Origin: Opitutus sp.
Lineage (GTDB): Bacteria > Verrucomicrobiota > Verrucomicrobiia > Opitutales > Opitutaceae
Length of the DNA stretch: 47,123 nt
Assembly (NCBI GenBank): GCA_009695305.1
Contig: SIBG01000027.1
Location: 1-47,123, forward strand
Direction of reading: 5' to 3'
Shown: in pieces, positions 27,499 through 34,736 of the stretch
How the letters are laid out: each line of letters opens with the position of its first letter
Position numbering within the stretch: position 1 is the stretch's first letter
Position numbers and translations under genes: made by a program
The notes under the pieces: generated by a model
What the model was told of the DNA's origin: nothing
Seen by the model: the letters and a program-made list of their open reading frames with translations, nothing else
Databases searched by the model: none

Positions 27499-28515
27499 TC
27501 ACCGCTTGCGATTGACCACGATCTCGGTCGCGCTGCGGTGCTCGATTTCCACACCGGGCGCGGCGGCGAGGAACTTGGCGAAGCCCTCGACGTTGTCGGA
27601 GCGAATCGAGGCGACGATGGGCAGCGCCGCGAGCTCGGCGTCGGCGAGGATGAACTGCACGCGATTGCGGCGGTTAAACTCGGCCACGGCGGCGGACAAC
27701 GGCGCGGACGAAAAATCGAGCAAGGTCGGCTGCCAATTGAGCTGGTGGGCGATGGCCTGCGGTGTGACGGCAACAATCTGCGGCGGCTCGGTGCTTGTGA
27801 GCGAGACGGTCGCGCGATGACCGGAGGATACCTCCGACGACGGAGTGCGCGGAGCGAGGTTCGAGCCGGACACGTTGGACTGGTCCACAGCCACGCGGCC
27901 CTCGGTGACGAGCACTTCCACGGCGGCCGCGTCAAGTCGCACGCTAAAGGCCGTGCCGACGGCGCGCACGTCAACGCCACCCGCGCGAACGATGAATGGC
28001 CGGGACGGATCTTTCGCCACCGTGAAGAGTGCCTCGCCCCGGACGAGCGTTGCGCGCCGCTCGTTCGCGGAAAACTCCATGGTCACGATGGCACCGTGAT
28101 TGGGTTCCACCGATGAGCCGTCTTCCAGGATGCGACGTTTGAGTTCCGCATTCGCGACCGTCGCGACAGACGTTGGCATAGGGATCGACCGCCACCAAAC
28201 CGCTGCGAAGGCGATGGCCGCCGCCGCCGCAAGCAACGTGGGGGCGAGCCAGCGAATCCTGCGTTTCGGGGCCGCCAGCAGATCGGGATTCGGTTCCTCG
28301 CTGTGCTCCGGCCGCCAATGCGCGAGCGCCGCAAAGTCGCCGACGATACTCCGGTGCAGCGCAAACCACTCGCCGTGCAACGGATCAGCCGCGAGCCATT
28401 GGAGAAATTCGTCCTGCTCGGCCGCGGTGAGGCCGCGATCGCGGCGCGCGAGCCAGTCGGCGGCTGTTTGCGAGCGGAGTTCGGACGCGGGCGATTCGGG
28501 TTCGGGGCGTTTCAT
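27499..28515 (-). CDS. FecR-type anti-sigma factor / sigma regulator
   Basis: A 338-residue inner-membrane protein counted from the ATG at 28515. The cytoplasmic N-terminus has the FecR opening ...ADWLARRDRGLTAAEQDEFLQWLAADPLH, which binds the sigma factor. One membrane span follows at about residues 90-108. The periplasmic part has the FecR core (LEDGSSVEPNHGAIV, GEALFTVAKDPSRPFIVRAG, AVGTAFSVR) and ends in an STN-like fold (DFSSAPLSAAVAEFNRRNRVQF) expected to meet the receptor's own STN domain. The start overlaps the sigma factor stop as ATGA (28512-28515), so the pair is translationally coupled. It passes the signal from the receptor to the sigma factor. Confidence 0.92.
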   Translation of the reverse strand: MKRPEPESPASELRSQTAADWLARRDRGLTAAEQDEFLQWLAADPLHGEWFALHRSIVGDFAALAHWRPEHSEEPNPDLLAAPKRRIRWLAPTLLAAAAAIAFAAVWWRSIPMPTSVATVANAELKRRILEDGSSVEPNHGAIVTMEFSANERRATLVRGEALFTVAKDPSRPFIVRAGGVDVRAVGTAFSVRLDAAAVEVLVTEGRVAVDQSNVSGSNLAPRTPSSEVSSGHRATVSLTSTEPPQIVAVTPQAIAHQLNWQPTLLDFSSAPLSAAVAEFNRRNRVQFILADAELAALPIVASIRSDNVEGFAKFLAAAPGVEIEHRSATEIVVNRKR

Positions 28516-29054
28516 CGCGCGGGCCTCCGGTCGGCCAGACGGAGCAGCATGAAGTCCGTGCATTTCTTCGTGCCGATGGCGAGTTGCGCGGCGACCGTGC
28601 GATCGGAGATACCGAGTTTTTCGCCGATCACGCGCTGCGTGAGCCCGTAGACGATGCGCAGCGTCATCACTTGGCGGCAGCGGTCGGGCAGAGACTGGAT
28701 GGCTTCGGTCAAGAGGGCGCGCTCCTGTTCGCGGGCGACGGTCTCGGGAATGCTGGCATGGTCATCCAAGACGTTTGAGAGGTCCGCTTCCACTAAGGAA
28801 TCCGTGCGCGAGACGGCGTGGCGGCGGAGCTGGTCGAGCGCGAGGTTGCGCGCGACGGCGAAAAGAAAGGCCTTCGGCGCCTGCAACTCGCCGGTTTCCC
28901 GTGCACGGAGCACGCGGAGAAACGCCTCCTGCACGACATCGTCCACGGCGAGACGCGGCCCGAAGCCCTGCGCGAGCCACGCTCGCAGCATCGGCTCGTG
29001 CGGCAGGATTGCGTCATGGAACCAGCGATCGGCGTTGTCGGGTAGCGAACTCAC
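28512..29054 (-). CDS. ECF sigma factor (FecI-like)
   Basis: A small sigma70-type factor of about 180 residues with regions 2 and 4. The region 2 core is VDDVVQEAFLRVLRARE with AFLFAVARNLALDQLRR. Region 4 is SLPDRCRQVMTLRIVYGLTQRVIGEKLGISDRTVAAQLAIG, a helix-turn-helix for -35 recognition. I give the GTG at 29054 as start because it sits just ahead of region 2 (WFHDAILPHEPML). A TTG at 29093 would add 13 residues. With the coupled fecR and the STN receptor it forms a complete cell-surface signalling cascade, predicted to switch on the glucan uptake genes when the ligand binds. Confidence 0.92.
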   Translation of the reverse strand: MSSLPDNADRWFHDAILPHEPMLRAWLAQGFGPRLAVDDVVQEAFLRVLRARETGELQAPKAFLFAVARNLALDQLRRHAVSRTDSLVEADLSNVLDDHASIPETVAREQERALLTEAIQSLPDRCRQVMTLRIVYGLTQRVIGEKLGISDRTVAAQLAIGTKKCTDFMLLRLADRRPAR

Positions 29055-29114
29055 GGGGTGGTCGCACACAAAACGACGGGACGTCCCCGGCAAGACAAAC
29101 CGTCGCCGGCCGCA

Positions 29115-29720
29115 TTACGGCCGCTCCATCTCAAAAATATCGCGCGTGCGGACATAGGCGTCGCCGCCGAGGCGGCCGATGAGATCCAGTTTCGCCGGAT
29201 CGGGCCGGCCGTCGGGGCCCATCACGTCATCGCTCACGTGCGCCACAAGGATGCGACCGAACATGACGTTGGCCGCGAGCGGGCCCTCGCCGATCAGCAC
29301 GATGCGGTCGAGGGTGCACTCGAACGCCACCGGAGCGGCGGCGACCCGTGGCGGACGGACGCGTTCACTGGGCTTGGAGGCGATGCCAAATTTTTCAAAC
29401 TCGCTCTCGCCGTGCGGCAGCATCGCAGCGCTGGCGTTCATCTGCTCGCCGAGCGCGAAAGGCACGAGGTTCACGACGAATTCGGGCACGGCCTCGATGT
29501 TGCGCGTGGTGTCCTTCTTCGCGCCGTCGCGCGTGTTGACCGGCACAAACATCAGGGTCGGCGGATTCGCGCACACGCCTTGGAAAAACGAAAATGGCGC
29601 GAGGTTAGTCTTCCCCCCGGCCGAGATCGTCGAGACCCAGGCGATGGGCCGCGGCAAAATCGTGGTGACCATCCAAGAGTAGGCGTCGCGGGGCGGCAGG
29701 GTGGTGAAATCGAGGCGCAT
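29115..29720 (-). CDS. Flavin reductase family protein
   Basis: A 201-residue cytoplasmic protein with the split-barrel flavin-binding fold. It has RPIAWVSTISAGGKTNLAPFSFF, the flavin-binding start of this family, then NPPTLMFVPV, DTTRNIEAVPEFVVNLV and a final GRLGGDAYVRTRD. Members transfer hydride from NAD(P)H to FMN, or simply bind FMN. Partner enzymes are not evident here. It ends about 60 bp before the sigma factor start on the same strand, and it faces the M24 peptidase gene divergently across 113 bp. Confidence 0.88.
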   Translation of the reverse strand: MRLDFTTLPPRDAYSWMVTTILPRPIAWVSTISAGGKTNLAPFSFFQGVCANPPTLMFVPVNTRDGAKKDTTRNIEAVPEFVVNLVPFALGEQMNASAAMLPHGESEFEKFGIASKPSERVRPPRVAAAPVAFECTLDRIVLIGEGPLAANVMFGRILVAHVSDDVMGPDGRPDPAKLDLIGRLGGDAYVRTRDIFEMERP

Positions 29721-29833
29721 GATAAAACGCTGCCGCTGCCTCCCGAATTTGAACAGAAAGAACGGGCCGGCCGGGACGAACTATTTGTTTTGGCCTTCCC
29801 GCTCTTCCCGGCCTTCCTGTTCAACCAACCAGC

Positions 29834-31108
29834 ATGAGCGACTTTCTTTCCGCCCGCCGCACCCGCATCGCCGCCGCCCTGCAACTGGAGGACGCTATTC
29901 TCCTCGTCGGCGCGGGCGGGCCGGTGCCGCTGCCGGAGAACAGCGACCAGCAATATCCATTTCGTTCCCATGCGGAGTATTTCTATCTCGCGGGCGCCGA
30001 ATGCGCGGGCGGCGTGGTGACGTTCGATCCCCACGAGGGCGAGGGCTGGACTTCGTTCGTGCCCGCGGTGACGGAGGGCGAGCGCGTGTGGGAAGGTCGC
30101 GAACAGTTGCCTGGCACGCCGCTGGCCGCCCTCGAGCCATGGGTTCACCAGCGGCGCGGCCGGCCAGTCGTGATGCTGGGTGCGCCGCGACCCGGCGGGC
30201 CGGCGGACGACGAGGTGACCCGGCTGGTCTGCGCCCGGCTGACGCACGCACGCCGCCCGAAGGACGCCCATGAGATCGCGCTCATCCGCCGCGCCGCCGC
30301 CGCGACGGCCCCGGGCTACGCGAAACTGCGCGGCTGGCTGCGCGCGGGCGTGACCGAGCGGGCGCTGCAAATCGAATTGGAGGTGGAATTCGCACGCCAT
30401 GGCGCGACGCGGCCGGGCTACGGCACCATCATCGGCACGGGTCCGAATTCCGCGATCCTCCATTTCGAGCCGTCCGGCCGCGCGGCGCGCGAGGGCGAAT
30501 TTGTGCTCGTCGACGCGGGCGCGGAAATCGACCGCTACATGGCGGATGTCACGCGGACCTACGTGGTGGGCACGCCGTCAGCGTTTCAACGTGACCTTTA
30601 CCAAGTCGTGCTCGCCGCCGAGGAGCGCGCCATCGCCCGCTGCGTGCCCGGCGCTGAGTGGAAACAGATTCATCTCGCGGCCGCCGTGGAAATGGTGAGT
30701 GGCCTGGTCGACCTGGGGGTGATGCACGGCGCGCCCGAAACGCTCGTCGAACAGGAGGCGCACACGTTGTTTTTCCCGCATGGGCTTGGGCACATGGTCG
30801 GCCTCGGCGTGCGCGATGGCAGTGGATTGCAACCCGGTCGCGCGAAAGATCCGCGGCCGTGCCTGCGCACGCTCCGGATGGATCTGCCGCTGGCGCCCGA
30901 CTATGTGGTGACCATCGAGCCGGGAATTTATTTCATTCCCGCGCTGCTCAACGATCCAGCCCGGCGCGCGCGCTATCGCGACGCGGTCAACTGGCCACTC
31001 GTGGAGCAGCATCTCCACCTGGGCGGCGTGCGGATCGAGGACAACGTGCTGGTCACCACCGGCGCGCCCGAGGTGCTCACGCGGGCGATTCCGAAAGCAC
31101 TGGATTGA
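29834..31108 (+). CDS. M24 family Xaa-Pro aminopeptidase-like metallopeptidase
   Basis: A 424-residue protein with the two-domain plan of aminopeptidase P. An N-terminal creatinase-like domain covers about residues 1-140 (FRSHAEYFYLAGAECAGGV), followed by the pita-bread catalytic domain. The five metal ligands can be placed: Asp in VDAGAEID, Asp in MADVTRTY, His in PHGLGHMVGL, Glu in TIEPGIYF and Glu in VRIEDNV. No export signal is seen, so it acts in the cytoplasm on peptides with proline at position two. Prolidase (Xaa-Pro dipeptidase) activity is the alternative. Confidence 0.9.
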   Translation: MSDFLSARRTRIAAALQLEDAILLVGAGGPVPLPENSDQQYPFRSHAEYFYLAGAECAGGVVTFDPHEGEGWTSFVPAVTEGERVWEGREQLPGTPLAALEPWVHQRRGRPVVMLGAPRPGGPADDEVTRLVCARLTHARRPKDAHEIALIRRAAAATAPGYAKLRGWLRAGVTERALQIELEVEFARHGATRPGYGTIIGTGPNSAILHFEPSGRAAREGEFVLVDAGAEIDRYMADVTRTYVVGTPSAFQRDLYQVVLAAEERAIARCVPGAEWKQIHLAAAVEMVSGLVDLGVMHGAPETLVEQEAHTLFFPHGLGHMVGLGVRDGSGLQPGRAKDPRPCLRTLRMDLPLAPDYVVTIEPGIYFIPALLNDPARRARYRDAVNWPLVEQHLHLGGVRIEDNVLVTTGAPEVLTRAIPKALD

Positions 31109-31228
31109 GTCACGGCGTGGCCGCGAGCTCCTGACCGCGAAACGCGATCATGGAGCGGCCATTTCTTGGCTGCCTCCACGCCAAATTTGCCGTGGACAAC
31201 AGCGGCGTTGTCCGTCTTTTTCCGCCCC

Positions 31229-31468
31229 ATGGCCCAGCCCGAACAAAAACATACCTCGCCCGCCAGTCTCGCGGTCGATGCCGTGCTCGTCGTCGCATTT
31301 TTCCTGTTGATCTACCGCCTCGTCGCCCCGCATGTGACGTCCACGGATCCCCAGATGATCCGCATTTGGGGCGGGGCGTGCGCCGCGTGCATGACGGGCG
31401 TGTTCTGGCTCTGCATCCAGATGTTTCGCGTCGTGCTGCGCGCCCAGCGCGCCGCCGGCAAGAAATAG
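31229..31468 (+). CDS. Small membrane protein of unknown function
   Basis: A 79-residue hypothetical protein counted from the ATG at 31229; the frame is open further upstream but reads like spacer. Two hydrophobic spans are visible (about residues 14-32, AVDAVLVVAFFLLIYRLV, and 44-66, IWGGACAACMTGVFWLCIQMF). The C-terminus is basic and Lys-rich. I do not recognise a family. It is followed by a possible terminator hairpin at 31498. Confidence 0.65.
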   Translation: MAQPEQKHTSPASLAVDAVLVVAFFLLIYRLVAPHVTSTDPQMIRIWGGACAACMTGVFWLCIQMFRVVLRAQRAAGKK

Positions 31469-31497
31469 ACCCGGGCCACGACCTCGGGTCAGCTTCG

Positions 31498-31519
31498 AGC
31501 GCGCCCCTCCCGGCGCGCT
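31498..31519 (+). terminator. Possible intrinsic terminator hairpin
   Basis: AGCGCGCC and GGCGCGCT form an 8-bp perfect stem around a short C-rich loop, about 30 bp after the small membrane protein stop. The U-tract is weak (TTGCGCTTT), so termination activity is uncertain. Confidence 0.35.
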
Positions 31520-31638
31520 TTGCGCTTTCCGCCCTGGCCGCAGCCCAGAAAAAATTCGGCGCCGACTTGCCACGCGGACGGATGCCGTCATCGTGAGGTT
31601 GCTTCCCAGCTGCCAGCGACTAGAGGTCCCCCACCCCC

Positions 31639-32391
31639 ATGAATATCAGTCACCCACCGGCCCTCGCCCCCGCCGCTCGATCCGGGCTGCTGGCCGCAGG
31701 CACCGTGCTGTTGGCGGCCGGAATGTTCCTGGCCGGTTGCGCCAGCTCGACCGAGGTGAAGATCGACTCCCTCAGCAAGCCGAACTCGGAAGCCGCCGTC
31801 TCCTATCGCATCCTTAACAAGAACCCGCAGGTCGCCGACGATTCGCTGCGTTTCAAAGAGGCCGCCGCCTATGTGAAGACCGCCCTCTCCGGCAAAGGCA
31901 TGTATGAGGCCACCGACAACGACCACGCCGATGTGGTCGTCAACCTCGACTATGGCGTCGGCCCGCCCCAGGCGCGCCGCGAGGTGATGACCGAACCGGT
32001 TTACCTGACGATGCCCGGCCAGATCCGCACCGAGCGCGTCCAAACCGGGACTGATCGGAACGGCAACGCGGTCTACCAGACCATCACCGTGCAGGATCCG
32101 CCGCGCACCGAACTCGCCGGCTATCGCGACTACACTGTCACCACGATTGTCTACGAAAAATATCTCAAGCTTTCCGCCATGGAAAACAAAGTCGCCGCCG
32201 AAGGCCGCCCGGCCACGGAGGTTTGGACCGTCGATGTGACGAGTGAGGGGCAAAGCAAGGACATCCGCAAAAATCTCCCCGTCCTCGTCGGGGCGACGAT
32301 CGAATACATCGGCAAAGACTCCCATGGGCAGAAGACGATTCGGATCAAAGACACCAATTCCGACGTCGCCTTCGTGAAAAAGGGCATGTGA
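31639..32391 (+). CDS. Predicted lipoprotein of unknown function
   Basis: A 250-residue protein with a lipoprotein signal. A long hydrophobic segment ends in the lipobox LAGC at about residues 31-34, after which Ser-Ser at +2 favours outer-membrane sorting. The mature part is mixed alpha/beta, with SYRILNKNPQVADDSLRFKEAAAYVKTALSGKG followed by DHADVVVNLDYGVG. That arrangement recalls DUF4136-like lipoproteins, but I cannot confirm the family. It stands alone between the small membrane protein and the molybdoenzyme gene. Confidence 0.8.
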   Translation: MNISHPPALAPAARSGLLAAGTVLLAAGMFLAGCASSTEVKIDSLSKPNSEAAVSYRILNKNPQVADDSLRFKEAAAYVKTALSGKGMYEATDNDHADVVVNLDYGVGPPQARREVMTEPVYLTMPGQIRTERVQTGTDRNGNAVYQTITVQDPPRTELAGYRDYTVTTIVYEKYLKLSAMENKVAAEGRPATEVWTVDVTSEGQSKDIRKNLPVLVGATIEYIGKDSHGQKTIRIKDTNSDVAFVKKGM

Positions 32392-32469
32392 TCGCCCCAC
32401 GATCCGACGCGGGTCGGAGGAAATGGGTTTACTCGGACCGCGCCCGCGCGTGCATTCAACCCATCCCTT

Positions 32470-33639
32470 ATGCAGTCCCAGCGTAAAATCGTCACCGCCT
32501 CACCCGAGAACAGCGAGACCCCCCTCGAGAGCGTCGCGAGTTGGGTCACCCCGAACCGGCTCTTTTTTGTCCGCAACCATTTCGACGTGCCGGCCGCGCC
32601 CGATCCCGCGGCATGGGAGGTTGTGCTCGAAGGCCTCGTCGCGCGACCGCGCCGGTGGACGTTTGCCGAACTCGCCGCGCTGCCCCAACACTCCGTCTTT
32701 GCCACCGTCGAGTGCGCGGGCAACGGCCGCTCCTTCCTGCGGGAAAAAGCCGGCGGCGTGCAGTGGGGGGCCGGCGCGCTGGGTCACGCCGAGTGGACCG
32801 GCGTGCGACTGCGCGATCTGCTGGAGCCCGCCGGGCTCAAGGCGGGCGCGCTCGAAATTATTTTCGAGGGCGCGGACCGCGGACCCGAGGACGGCGAAAT
32901 GATGAATTTTTCCCGCAGCCTCCCGCTCGCGAAGGCGCTCGATCCCGACACGCTCATTGCGCTCCGCATGAACGGCGAGTGGCTTGAGCCCAACCACGGC
33001 GCTCCGCTCCGACTCTTCGTGCCCGGCTGGTATGGCGTCGCCTCGGTGAAATGGCTCCGCCGCATGCGCGTGATCGATCACGCCTACCAGGGTTTTTTCC
33101 AGACGGTGAAATATTCCATCAACCGCCCGACCGCTACCGGCTCGCGCAATCTGCCCCTTGGTCCCGGCGTCGTGAAAAGTGAAATCCTCCACCCGCACGC
33201 CGGCGCGACGCTCAGCCCGGGCACCAATCGTATCGCCGGGGTCGCGTGGGCTGGCGAGGAGCGCGTGACGCGCGTCGACGTCAGCACTGATGGCGGCAAA
33301 TCGTGGCAAGCCGCCCACTTGCATGGCCTCCAGCAGCCCTACTCGTGGTGTCAGTGGGAAAGCCTCTGGACGGTGACCGCCCCCGGCGACTACACACTGA
33401 TGGCCCGCGCCCACACGGAGTCCGGCCAAAGCCAGCCGTTCGACTACGACGCCAACAACCTCAGTTACATCATCAACCTGGTGCTGCCCCGCCCGGTGCG
33501 CATCGCCGCCGGTGAGCCGGCGCGGGCTGGCTTCGCGGACCCGGGCACCTGGAGCGTTTACATGGAGGCGTTCGCCGAGGAAAACACGCGCCGCCCGCTC
33601 GATGTCGAATTGGCGCTCACGGCGGGCGACGGGATTTAG
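32470..33639 (+). CDS. Sulfite oxidase-like molybdopterin enzyme
   Basis: A 389-residue member of the sulfite oxidase fold. The molybdenum-ligating cysteine is C82 in VECAGNGRS. Cofactor and substrate residues follow in a PNHGAPLRLFVPGWYGVASVKWL block at about residue 180, which is nearly invariant in the family. The C-terminal Ig-like dimerisation domain covers about 235-370 (RIAGVAWAGEERVTRVDVSTDGGKSW). No haem domain and no Tat or Sec signal peptide is visible, so it is probably cytoplasmic, or exported as a complex with a partner not seen here. The substrate may be sulfite or another oxyanion. It converges tail-to-tail with tatC. Confidence 0.9.
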   Translation: MQSQRKIVTASPENSETPLESVASWVTPNRLFFVRNHFDVPAAPDPAAWEVVLEGLVARPRRWTFAELAALPQHSVFATVECAGNGRSFLREKAGGVQWGAGALGHAEWTGVRLRDLLEPAGLKAGALEIIFEGADRGPEDGEMMNFSRSLPLAKALDPDTLIALRMNGEWLEPNHGAPLRLFVPGWYGVASVKWLRRMRVIDHAYQGFFQTVKYSINRPTATGSRNLPLGPGVVKSEILHPHAGATLSPGTNRIAGVAWAGEERVTRVDVSTDGGKSWQAAHLHGLQQPYSWCQWESLWTVTAPGDYTLMARAHTESGQSQPFDYDANNLSYIINLVLPRPVRIAAGEPARAGFADPGTWSVYMEAFAEENTRRPLDVELALTAGDGI

Positions 33640-33669
33640 CCCATCGCGCGACCGGCTTCGCCGCGGGCG

Positions 33670-34479
33670 TTACACGCGGTCGCGGCGCTTCCGCTTCTCG
33701 ACCCGCGACGAGGCGAGGATGGCGATCTCATAGAGCACATAGAGCGGCACCGCGAACGACGTCTGCACGAAGGGATCCGGCGTGGGGGTGATGATCGCGG
33801 CGATGATGAAACACAGCACGAGGGCATGACGGCGGTATTTCCGCAGAAATTCCGTGGTGACCAGGCCGAGCCACACGAGCAGCACGATCACGAGCGGAAA
33901 CTCGAACGATCCGCCCACGCCAAGCACGAGCCACGACAGGATGGAGTAATAGCTCCCGACATTCCACCGGAAGGCCAGGTCGAAGCTCTTGTTGATCTCG
34001 ATCGCCATTCGCACGGTGCTCGGCACGAGCAGAAAAAACGCAAAGGCCGCGCCCATCAGGAAGAGCAAAAATGCGGACGCGCACATCGGCAGCACGGCCT
34101 TCAGCTCCTTCTCGCTGAGCGCCGGCGCGACGAACCGGCCGATAAAATACAGAATGAACGGCGCGGAGCACGCCAGCCCGCCGAGCAAGCACATCTGGAT
34201 GATCATGTTGAACCCCTCCATGATCGTGGTGGTGCCGAGATCGATCGTGAGCCCGGGATACTCCTTCACCGCCTTGTAAAACGGCCACATCAAGAGCCGA
34301 TTGAACTCCGTCAGGTAGAAACCGATCAGCACCGCGAAGAGGGTGAACACCACCACGCTCTTGATGATCGTCCCGCGCAGTTCCTCAATGTGCCCCCAGA
34401 AACCCATGGGCTTTTCGCGCGGCGGCGGCGCGGCCTCGGTGGGCAGCAAGTCATCGGGATGGTCTTCGGAATCGTTCAC
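33670..34479 (-). CDS. tatC: Sec-independent protein translocase subunit TatC
   Basis: A 269-residue polytopic membrane protein with a GTG start. Hallmarks are the N-terminal cytoplasmic HIEELR motif (about residues 30-35), which binds twin-arginine signals, six hydrophobic spans, the FEFPL segment near residue 180, and the ITPTPDP loop before the last spans. TatC forms the receptor for folded Tat substrates together with TatA/TatB, which are not in this window. Likely substrates encoded here include the NIPSNAP protein at 13413 and, before they were truncated, the MNRRHFL-type proteins. Confidence 0.95.
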   Translation of the reverse strand: MNDSEDHPDDLLPTEAAPPPREKPMGFWGHIEELRGTIIKSVVVFTLFAVLIGFYLTEFNRLLMWPFYKAVKEYPGLTIDLGTTTIMEGFNMIIQMCLLGGLACSAPFILYFIGRFVAPALSEKELKAVLPMCASAFLLFLMGAAFAFFLLVPSTVRMAIEINKSFDLAFRWNVGSYYSILSWLVLGVGGSFEFPLVIVLLVWLGLVTTEFLRKYRRHALVLCFIIAAIITPTPDPFVQTSFAVPLYVLYEIAILASSRVEKRKRRDRV

Positions 34480-34652
34480 AGCAGGTTAAGGGAAGCGGGA
34501 TGGTGGGAGGTTTTTCCGAAAACGGAAGCGCGTTTCCACCGCCACCGATCCGGCGCCGCAATCCCCGGCCAACCCCACGGCCCTCCCGGTGCGATTCGTG
34601 TGTCATATCTTGCGAAAACCTGCGCGTCCGGTGACCAAAATACGCTGCGCCG

Positions 34653-34680
34653 TTGACAGGCCCGACCTCGGAGATATGCC
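34653..34680 (+). promoter_or_regulatory. Possible sigma70 promoter for ppdK
   Basis: A perfect -35 box TTGACA at 34653-34658 is followed at 16 bp spacing by a weak -10 TATGCC (34675-34680). It lies about 57 bp before the ppdK ATG. The only in-frame alternative start of ppdK (a TTG at 34653) falls inside this -35 box, which favours the ATG at 34737. Confidence 0.4.
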
Positions 34681-34736
34681 CTCATCCCTCTGCGCATTTC
34701 CCGCGCTCGTCCGCTCCAACTCGAAAACCACTCATC

